Positions 39,957-47,086 of a DNA stretch of 64,000 bases are shown here, piece by piece. The notes under the pieces are model-generated. The model saw only the letters and a list, made by a program, of their open reading frames with translations. It was not told the origin of the DNA and did not search any database. How positions within the stretch are numbered: position 1 is the first letter of the stretch; each line of letters begins with the position of its first letter. The DNA lies in the NCBI GenBank assembly GCA_022775385.1, contig JALFIV010000033.1, positions 1-64,000 of the forward strand, read 5' to 3'. The position numbers and the translations under genes are program-made. This DNA is from Clostridiales bacterium. GTDB taxonomy: Bacteria > Bacillota > Clostridia > Oscillospirales > Butyricicoccaceae.

Positions 39957-41233
39957 ATACCGTATCCAAACAGCTGTTTGACCGCGCGGTCGTGCGCATT
40001 CCGGGCGGCGTCAACTCTCCGGTTCGCGCGTTTGGCTCGATTGGGTCGACACCGCGGTTCATCACAAAGGCGGACAAGACCCGCATGTGGGATGAGGACG
40101 GAAACGAATACATCGACTTCATCGGTTCGTGGGGACCGATGATTCTGGGTCACAACTTCCCGCCGGTCCGTGAGGCGGTCGTTCAGGCGGCGCAGAACGG
40201 ACTGAGTTACGGCGCGGCGACCCGCGCGGAGGTCGAGATGGCGGAGCTGATCTGCGGCATGGTGCCGTCGGTCGAGATGGTGCGCATGGTCAATTCCGGT
40301 ACGGAGGCGGTCATGAGCGCGATCCGCGCCGCACGCGGCTACACGAGACGGGACAAGATCATCAAGTTCAACGGCTGCTATCACGGCCACTCCGACGGAC
40401 TGCTCGTGCGCGCCGGCTCGGGTGTCATGACGGCGGGCGTGCCGGATTCGCTCGGCGTACCGGCGGACTACACGAAGAACACGCTGACGGCGGAGTACAA
40501 CAATCTGGACAGCGTCCGCGCGCGGTTTGACGAGTGCGGCAGCGACATCGCCGCAGTTGTCGTCGAGCCGGTCGGTGCGAACATGGGCACGGTGCTTCCG
40601 GCGGAGGGCTTCCTGCAGGGACTGCGGGACATCTGCGACCGGAACGGCGCGGTGCTGATTTTCGACGAGGTCATCACCGGATTCCGACTCGCGCCCGACG
40701 GCGCACAGGGATACTTCGGCGTGACACCGGATCTGACCACGTTCGGCAAGATCATCGGCGCGGGCATGCCGGTCGGTGCATACGGCGGACGACGGGAGAT
40801 CATGGAGATGGTCTCTCCGGTCGGCGCGGTCTATCAGGCGGGTACGCTGAGCGGCAATCCGGTTGCCATGGCAGCCGGTCTGGCGCAGATCGGCTATCTG
40901 AACGAGCATCGGGAGCTGTATCAGCAGCTGAATGAGACCGGCGACTGGTTCTACGGCGAGATCGAGAACACCGTCCGCGAGGCGGGACTGCCGTATCAGG
41001 TCAACCACATCGGCTCGCTCGGCAGTCTGTTCTTCACCGGAGAGCCGGTCACGGACTACGAGAGCGCCAAGACCTCGGACACAAAGGCGTACGCCGCTTA
41101 CTGCAATTTCATGATGGATCACGGTATCTACATTGCGCCGGCGCAGTTTGAGGCGATGTTCCTGTCCATGATGCACACGCGGGAGGAACTCACGCAGACC
41201 CTGTCCGTCATGCGGGAGTATTTTCTTGGATAA
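39953..41233 (+). CDS. hemL: glutamate-1-semialdehyde 2,1-aminomutase
   Basis: RIPGGVNSPVRAF; FNGCYHGHSDGLLVRAGSG; TTFGKIIGAGMPVGAYGG. Confidence 0.96.
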   Translation: MNTVSKQLFDRAVVRIPGGVNSPVRAFGSIGSTPRFITKADKTRMWDEDGNEYIDFIGSWGPMILGHNFPPVREAVVQAAQNGLSYGAATRAEVEMAELICGMVPSVEMVRMVNSGTEAVMSAIRAARGYTRRDKIIKFNGCYHGHSDGLLVRAGSGVMTAGVPDSLGVPADYTKNTLTAEYNNLDSVRARFDECGSDIAAVVVEPVGANMGTVLPAEGFLQGLRDICDRNGAVLIFDEVITGFRLAPDGAQGYFGVTPDLTTFGKIIGAGMPVGAYGGRREIMEMVSPVGAVYQAGTLSGNPVAMAAGLAQIGYLNEHRELYQQLNETGDWFYGEIENTVREAGLPYQVNHIGSLGSLFFTGEPVTDYESAKTSDTKAYAAYCNFMMDHGIYIAPAQFEAMFLSMMHTREELTQTLSVMREYFLG

Positions 41234-41256
41234 TCATTCTCTGTAAAATTTTTAAA

Positions 41257-41300
41257 CAGGCTGTCACGGAGCGATTTCTGTGACAGCCTGTTTTTGATTG
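41257..41300 (+). terminator. rho-independent terminator after hemL
   Basis: aaacaggctgtcac-ggagcgatttct-gtgacagcctgttttt. Confidence 0.9.
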
Positions 41301-41310
41301 CATGGAATTC

Positions 41311-41466
41311 TCAGTCCAAACCGAGGATTTTTGCCGCGTTGCCGCGCAGGATCTTTTCCTCCAGCTCGGGCGGAAGGTTCCAGTCCCTGACGCTCTGGAT
41401 GCCGCCGGCAATCGGTGCAAACGGATAGCAGGAGGCGAACACCACCTGATCCTTCGCCATGTACCG
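41311..41466 (-). pseudogene. 5'-truncated amidohydrolase remnant (C-terminal piece only)
   Basis: Minus-strand ARYMAKDQVVFASCYPFAPIAGGIQSVRDWNLPPELEEKILRGNAAKILGLD resembles the extreme C-terminus of amidohydrolase-2 family proteins; no N-terminal part present. Confidence 0.6.
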
Positions 41467-41558
41467 CGCCGCAGCTGGCGGCAGTTGCTGAAGTCGCGGA
41501 AAAATACGGCGACGGCACCTACACGCTGATCGTTCGGAAGGCGGAGGACGAAGCGTAA
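41463..41558 (+). pseudogene. 5'-truncated fragment resembling a nitrite/sulfite reductase ferredoxin-like half-domain
   Basis: Open frame TAPQLAAVAEVAEKYGDGTYTLIVRKAEDEA* resembles the QLxxIAxxAEKYGDGTxxLTxRQ segment; no start codon or upstream part. Confidence 0.45.
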
Positions 41559-41788
41559 TGCCCGCAAGAGTAAATGCAGAGAGCTTTGACGCGGAGGTCC
41601 TGCAGTCGGACAATCCGGTTCTGGTGGACTTTTATTCCGACAGCTGTGTGCCGTGCAAGCGCATGAATCCGCTGCTGGCCGAATTGGAACAGACCTATGC
41701 GGAAATACTGAAGATTGTCAAGGTCAATGTGAACTTTGACCGGGAGCTGACGGAAATTATCGAACAGCTTGCAAAGACAGAGGAGTAA
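41558..41788 (+). CDS. short thioredoxin-like protein (CVPC active site), apparently internally deleted
   Basis: 76 aa; NPVLVDFYSDSCVPCKRMNPLLAELE; lacks the cis-Pro segment expected after VNVNFDREL. Confidence 0.7.
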   Translation: MPARVNAESFDAEVLQSDNPVLVDFYSDSCVPCKRMNPLLAELEQTYAEILKIVKVNVNFDRELTEIIEQLAKTEE

Positions 41789-41794
41789 ACAGAC

Positions 41795-41932
41795 ATGAAA
41801 ATTATTGTAGCAGGTGCGCAAAAGGAATTCGCCGAGGGACTCACCGTGGCGCAGCTGGTGATTGACGAGAAGGTTGAGACGCCGCAGGATGTCACGGTGA
41901 CCGACGAGTATCTGGTGATTCTGGGACGATAA
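41795..41932 (+). CDS. 45-aa ThiS/MoaD-like small protein, lacking the C-terminal GG
   Basis: MKIIVAGAQKEFAEGLTVAQLVIDEKVETPQDVTVTDEYLVILGR; between the trx-like and trxB-like genes. Confidence 0.5.
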   Translation: MKIIVAGAQKEFAEGLTVAQLVIDEKVETPQDVTVTDEYLVILGR

Positions 41933-41947
41933 ACAGGAGGAATACGC

Positions 41948-42859
41948 ATGGTGGATACCATCATCATCGGCAGTGGTCCCGCCGGACTGACCGCGGCGAT
42001 CTATGCACAGCGCGCACAGCTGCGCGCGGTCGTAGTGGAAAAGGAGTACGGCGGAACAGGACAGATCGCGCAGAGCGACCGTGTGGACAACTATCCAGGT
42101 CTGCCGGGCGAAAACGGATACGATCTCGGCGAGAAGTTCCGCAGTCATGCGCAGGCGCTCGGCGCATCCTTTCTGGAGGCGGAGGTCACCGGACTGCGGC
42201 GGGACGCGGACGGCTGGACGGTTCTGCTTGCTCGGAGCGATCCGCTGTGCGGAAAGACCGTCGTGTACGCCGCCGGTGCCTCCCACCGGACGCTGGGCAT
42301 TCCGGGGGAAGCCGAGCTGACCGGAAGCGGGGTGTCATACTGTGCGGTCTGCGACGGCGCGTTTTATGCGGACAGGACGGTCGCGGTAGTCGGCGGCGGA
42401 GACACCGCGCTGAGTGAGGCGCTGTACCTGTCCAAGATTGCGAAAACCGTCTGGCTGGTGCATCGTCGGGATCAGTTCCGCGGCAATGCCTCCCTGCAGG
42501 CGCAGGTGCGGGAGACCGCAAACATCAAGCCGGTGCTGGAGGCACAGCCGGTGGAGGTGCTGGGAGACGGGATGGTCACCGGACTTGCTGTCCGGCAGGA
42601 CGGCATCGTGAAAACCCTGCCGGCGGACGGGATTTTTGTCGCCGCCGGACTGACGCCGAACACCGCGCTGCTGAACGGGATCGCGGCGCTGGACGGGAAG
42701 GGATATGTGCTCGCGGGGGAGGACGGGCGGACGTCCGCCGCAGGACTGTTTGCCGCTGGCGATGTGCGCGCAAAGCCGCTGAGGCAGGTCGTCACGGCGG
42801 CGTCCGACGGGGCGTGCTGTATCGCCTCGGTACAGCGGTATCTGGAGAGCAGACAATAG
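41948..42859 (+). CDS. thioredoxin reductase-like NAD(P)/FAD-dependent oxidoreductase
   Basis: IIGSGPAGLTAAIYAQRA; CAVCDGAFY; VVGGGDTALSEALYLS. Confidence 0.93.
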   Translation: MVDTIIIGSGPAGLTAAIYAQRAQLRAVVVEKEYGGTGQIAQSDRVDNYPGLPGENGYDLGEKFRSHAQALGASFLEAEVTGLRRDADGWTVLLARSDPLCGKTVVYAAGASHRTLGIPGEAELTGSGVSYCAVCDGAFYADRTVAVVGGGDTALSEALYLSKIAKTVWLVHRRDQFRGNASLQAQVRETANIKPVLEAQPVEVLGDGMVTGLAVRQDGIVKTLPADGIFVAAGLTPNTALLNGIAALDGKGYVLAGEDGRTSAAGLFAAGDVRAKPLRQVVTAASDGACCIASVQRYLESRQ

Positions 42860-42871
42860 CACATGACACAA

Positions 42872-42907
42872 CACTCCTGCATGGCGGCAATGCAGGAGTG
42901 TTTCTGC
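42872..42907 (+). terminator. rho-independent terminator
   Basis: acactcctgcat-ggcggca-atgcaggagtgttt. Confidence 0.8.
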
Positions 42908-42936
42908 GTTCGGATACGGTTTTCCGTCCGGAAATG

Positions 42937-42964
42937 TTGACTTTGTGGGCAATCCGATTATAAT
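42937..42964 (+). promoter_or_regulatory. putative promoter of hfq with a long leader
   Basis: TTGACT-N16-TATAAT, ~170 nt upstream of the hfq start. Confidence 0.75.
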
Positions 42965-43133
42965 GAAAAAGCAGTCTGACGATTGATTCCCGCCTCCGGC
43001 GCGGAACGGAGGCAGCAGATGCGGATTTTTGGATGGAAAAGTTCGGAAAACTGCCGCATTTTCGACAAAGTTTCGCACCCGCCGTGATGTAACATAAATT
43101 TAATCATGTACATTTCGGGAGGTTTGTTTTATA

Positions 43134-43391
43134 ATGAAGGGTGAAATCAATTATCAGGATACGTTTTTAAACAAGGTTCGGCAGGAGCGGGTTCCGCTCA
43201 CGGTGTTTCTGACAAACGGATTTCAGATGCGCGGCGTCATCCGCGGGTTTGACCATTTTGTCATTCTGCTTGACTGCGACGGAAAACAGGAGATGATCTA
43301 CAAACACGCGGTCTCCACCATCATCCCGTCGCGGCGGCTGGATTTGTTCCCGAAGCGGGAACGGGAGGCTCCTCCGGCCATAACCGATTAG
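43134..43391 (+). CDS. hfq: RNA chaperone Hfq
   Basis: LTVFLTNGFQMRGVIRGFDHFVILLDCDGKQEMIYKHAVSTIIPSR (Sm1/Sm2). Confidence 0.95.
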   Translation: MKGEINYQDTFLNKVRQERVPLTVFLTNGFQMRGVIRGFDHFVILLDCDGKQEMIYKHAVSTIIPSRRLDLFPKREREAPPAITD

Positions 43392-43398
43392 GAGAACT

Positions 43399-44652
43399 AT
43401 GAATCAGCAACAGTCCGGCAGGAGCGGACAGACGTCCCGTCCTGCACCCAAAATCACAAAATCTCTGTGGCTGCCGCTTGTCGTCATTGTACTGCTGTTT
43501 TTGTACATCGGCGGCAATTTCGTCGTGTCCCATTACCGTCCGGTTGAGACATCGCCGGCGATTCAGGTGTCGATGGACGATTCCATCACGTCCACCGGCT
43601 ACTTCTTCCGGGACGAGCAGCTCGTCGACGTCGGCGACGTCAGCATGGCGGTCTACAACTATGCCGACGGCGACAAAATCGCCTACGAAGCGCCGCTCGT
43701 GACCATTTACAAAAACCAGAAATCGCTTCAGAACAGTCAGGAGCTCAAGGAGGTCACCAGCTCAATCGAACAGCTGGAGGCGCTTCAGAACAACTCCTAT
43801 GTCACCAATACCAGCCAGATTGATCAGAAGATCACCACCGCGCTGAGCGAAATCGGCGATCTCGTGGACAGCGCCTCGTTCGGCCAGATTCCGGAGAGCC
43901 TCGGCCAGCTGCGTTCGTACGCGCTCAAGAGCGGCTCGATGACCGGAGATATCAGCGATATCGGCGAGCGGCTGTCCGATCTGTACAAAAAACAGACCAA
44001 GCTGGAACGTGCGCTCAAGGGAAAGACGATGGAGATCAATTCGGAGTATGCCGGATACTTCAGCCAGTCGACCGACGGCTATGAGCAGATCTTTACGACC
44101 GACCTCATTGACGGCATGACGGCCGCGTCGTTTGAGGAGCTGATTTCCAAGCGCCCGCGCGGCAGTGAGTCCTGCAAGATCATCAGCGAGTACAACTGGT
44201 ACTATGCGACCGTGCTGTCCGCCGCGGATGCGGGACGCATGGAGGTCGGACAGGCTGTCACGCTCCGGTTCGCTCAGCCGAGCGACCACGTGTCCGCCAC
44301 GGTCTATGCCATCCGTCCGGACGAGGAGTCGCCGGAGGATGTGCTGGTCATCTTTACCTCGGACGACATGAACAAGGACCTGGTCTCCATGCGCAAGGAG
44401 GTCGGGGATATCGTTCTCGATTCGTACACCGGACTCAAGATTCCGAAGGAGGCCGTCCGCATGAAGGACGACCAGCCGGGCGTCTATGTCCTCAACGGAA
44501 CCGTGGCGAGCTTCAAGACCATCGAGATGCTGTACACCGGTCCGGATTACTATATTGTCAAACAAAATGTCATAGGAAACGATTCGCTGGTTGTCAATGA
44601 CGATGTCATTGTACACGCGAAGGATGTAGAAGATAAGAAGGTTGTAAAATGA
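43399..44652 (+). CDS. HlyD-family periplasmic-adaptor-like membrane protein
   Basis: 417 aa; single N-terminal TM; adaptor-like barrel-sandwich/hairpin layout; YggS-neighbour context. Confidence 0.75.
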   Translation: MNQQQSGRSGQTSRPAPKITKSLWLPLVVIVLLFLYIGGNFVVSHYRPVETSPAIQVSMDDSITSTGYFFRDEQLVDVGDVSMAVYNYADGDKIAYEAPLVTIYKNQKSLQNSQELKEVTSSIEQLEALQNNSYVTNTSQIDQKITTALSEIGDLVDSASFGQIPESLGQLRSYALKSGSMTGDISDIGERLSDLYKKQTKLERALKGKTMEINSEYAGYFSQSTDGYEQIFTTDLIDGMTAASFEELISKRPRGSESCKIISEYNWYYATVLSAADAGRMEVGQAVTLRFAQPSDHVSATVYAIRPDEESPEDVLVIFTSDDMNKDLVSMRKEVGDIVLDSYTGLKIPKEAVRMKDDQPGVYVLNGTVASFKTIEMLYTGPDYYIVKQNVIGNDSLVVNDDVIVHAKDVEDKKVVK

Positions 44653-45359
44653 CGAGCGAAGAGCGCAGAGAGATTGAAAACAACGTTGCACAAGCACGGG
44701 AAAAGATTGCGGCGGCAGCGGTGCGCGCCGGAAAGCGGCCGGAGGATATCCTGCTGGTTGCAGCGACCAAGATGAACGACGCGGAGCGCGTGCAGGCGGC
44801 GGTTCAGGCGGGCATTGATGTCTGCGGAGAAAACCGCGTGCAGGAGCTGCTCGGCAAATACGAGGAGCACGCGTACGACGGCTGTCCGCTCCACTTTATC
44901 GGAACGCTCCAGTCCAACAAGGTTAAGTACCTGATCGGCAAGGTCTCCATGATCGAGTCGGTCAGCTCGGTCAAGCTGGCGAAGGTCATCGACAAGGAGG
45001 CACGCAAGGCGGGCATCGTGCAGGACATTCTGCTCGAGGTCAACATCGGACGGGAAGAGGCGAAGCTCGGCATCGATCCGGACGAACTGCCGGAAACCCT
45101 CTGCAAAATTGCAGAAATGGAAAATTTGAGAATCCGCGGACTGATGGCAATTCCGCCAAAGCCCGACATAAATAGAGAAAATACATATTATTTTGACAGA
45201 ATGTATCAACTATTTATTGACATATCGGCTAAAAAATACGATAATGTTTCTATGGACTATCTGTCCATGGGGATGAGCGCGGATTATGAAGCGGCCATCT
45301 CCTGCGGCGCCAACATCGTCCGGCTGGGGACAACCCTGTTCGGTGCGCGCCGCTACTAA
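44649..45359 (+). CDS. YggS-family pyridoxal-phosphate homeostasis protein
   Basis: LLVAATKMNDAERVQ; CGENRVQELLGKYE; HFIGTLQSNKVKYL. Confidence 0.95.
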   Translation: MTSEERREIENNVAQAREKIAAAAVRAGKRPEDILLVAATKMNDAERVQAAVQAGIDVCGENRVQELLGKYEEHAYDGCPLHFIGTLQSNKVKYLIGKVSMIESVSSVKLAKVIDKEARKAGIVQDILLEVNIGREEAKLGIDPDELPETLCKIAEMENLRIRGLMAIPPKPDINRENTYYFDRMYQLFIDISAKKYDNVSMDYLSMGMSADYEAAISCGANIVRLGTTLFGARRY

Positions 45360-45400
45360 ATTTGTCGTATGATCTTTTTATGATATGGGAGGATAACTAA

Positions 45401-45898
45401 ATGAGCTTTTTGAACAGCTTTAAGGACTGGGTAACCGGAGGAGCAGAAGACGAGGACGAGTACTACGTACAGGAAGACGAGGCGGTAGAACAGGAGCCGG
45501 CTTATGCCTCTCCGCGCTCGGCGTATTCGGAGTCCGCTCCGGTAGCTCGTCAGTCGTCTGCTGTCACTCGGTCGTCTGCCCGCAATGACAAGATCCTGAA
45601 TATCAACGCGACGACCAAGCTGGCAGTGGTTCTGGTCCGCGCCGAGCAGTTCAACGGTGTTTCGGACATCGCGGATCATCTCAAGAACAAGATGACCGTT
45701 GTCCTCAATCTCGAGAACGCCGAGAAGGAGACTGCCAACCGCATGCTGGATTTCCTCAGCGGCGTCACCTACGCCATCGAGGGCAAGATCAAGCGCGTTG
45801 CCAAGGACACCTATCTGATCACGCCGTACAACGTTGAGATCGTCGGTGAGGATCTCATCAGCGAGCTGGAGAGCAACGGCCTCAGCTTCCCGGGTTAA
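45401..45898 (+). CDS. sepF: cell division protein SepF
   Basis: 165 aa; VVLNLENAEKETANRMLDFLSGVTYAIEGKIKRVAKDTYLITP. Confidence 0.95.
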   Translation: MSFLNSFKDWVTGGAEDEDEYYVQEDEAVEQEPAYASPRSAYSESAPVARQSSAVTRSSARNDKILNINATTKLAVVLVRAEQFNGVSDIADHLKNKMTVVLNLENAEKETANRMLDFLSGVTYAIEGKIKRVAKDTYLITPYNVEIVGEDLISELESNGLSFPG

Positions 45899-45910
45899 GC
45901 CGGCGGACGG

Positions 45911-46186
45911 ATGATGATGGTTTATTTGATTCTGCGTCTGGCGATTTCCCTTGTGGTGCTGCTGCAGTGGATGCTCATTATCCGGGCGCTCATGTCGTGG
46001 TTCCCGCAGATTCAGCAGACCCGCGCATATGATTTCGTCTGCGTGATCACCGAGCCGGTCGTCCAGCCGTTCCGCACGTTTTTGGATCGGTTTGAAAGCC
46101 TGCGGTCCATGCCGCTGGATTTTTCGGCGATGCTGGCCTTTATCGCCCTCTGGGCGATTCAGGGACTGCTTCAGTCATTGTATTGA
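45911..46186 (+). CDS. YggT-family membrane protein
   Basis: 91 aa; two TMs; IIRALMSWFPQ...EPVVQPFRTFLDRF; sepF-divIVA context. Confidence 0.9.
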   Translation: MMMVYLILRLAISLVVLLQWMLIIRALMSWFPQIQQTRAYDFVCVITEPVVQPFRTFLDRFESLRSMPLDFSAMLAFIALWAIQGLLQSLY

Positions 46187-46273
46187 TTATGATTTTGGGT
46201 TCAGGCCGGATCTTCCGGCCATTTTCCCATGTGCGCCGTTCGGTGCACAATCTCAACAGGTAGGAGGACAGCC

Positions 46274-46966
46274 ATGCTGAGTGCTACGGAAGTTAAGCAG
46301 ATGAAGTTTGAAAAGGCGATGTTCGGCGGATACGACATGCAGGCGGTCGACACCGCGTTTCAGCAGATTTCCGCAGACTATGAAAAAATGGAACAGCAGA
46401 ACCGCGAGCTTCGCAGCAAGATGAAGGTTCTGGTCGACAAGATCGAGGAATACCGCCGGGTGGAAGACGGCATGCGTCAGGCGCTGCTCACGGCGCAGAA
46501 CATCGCGGAGGAGACGATGGACAAGGCCAAGCAGGAGGCGGAGCGCATCCTTGCCGACGCCCATGCACAGGCGGACACCATCTCCCGCACCGCAAACCAG
46601 CAGGGAAGCCTGCTGCTGCATCAGTATCAGGAGTCCATTGTTGAGGAAAAGAACAAGCTGCGCGAGGCGCAGCACGAGTGCGCGTACTTCATCGAGATGA
46701 TGACCAGACGGTTCAAGGAGGAGAGCGAGCGCATCGCCTCCATTCCGGAGCGTCTGGCATTCAAGCTGCCGGATGTGTCCGAGGAGGTCTCCCGCGCGGA
46801 GACGCTCAAGGGAGACGTCGAGGCGCCGATCGAGCCGGACTATGCCAATGATACGGCGTATGCCGAAAAGCTCGTCGAGGATTCGGCTGAAGAAGCGCAG
46901 GATGAAATGAAGGAAGAAGAGGAGACCGCCTACACGGTCGAGGTCTCCGGCTCCGCTGCGGAGTAA
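46274..46966 (+). CDS. DivIVA-domain septum-site protein
   Basis: KFEKAMFGGYDMQAVDTAFQQISADYEKM; coiled coil. Confidence 0.88.
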   Translation: MLSATEVKQMKFEKAMFGGYDMQAVDTAFQQISADYEKMEQQNRELRSKMKVLVDKIEEYRRVEDGMRQALLTAQNIAEETMDKAKQEAERILADAHAQADTISRTANQQGSLLLHQYQESIVEEKNKLREAQHECAYFIEMMTRRFKEESERIASIPERLAFKLPDVSEEVSRAETLKGDVEAPIEPDYANDTAYAEKLVEDSAEEAQDEMKEEEETAYTVEVSGSAAE

Positions 46967-47086
46967 AAACAGTTTTTTTGACGATAAACAGCGAAGATGC
47001 TGTTTGCGATATACCCCGCTGCAAGGGCAGCAGCATACCGTCGGACACACCGGCGGGATGTCAAACAGAAAGGATGGTACGGTTCA

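Noticed and set aside
34864-41233. Complete haem pathway
   Set aside because: Genes cover glutamyl-tRNA to uroporphyrinogen/precorrin-2 only; no late haem genes in the window, so a sirohaem/cobalamin route is more likely.
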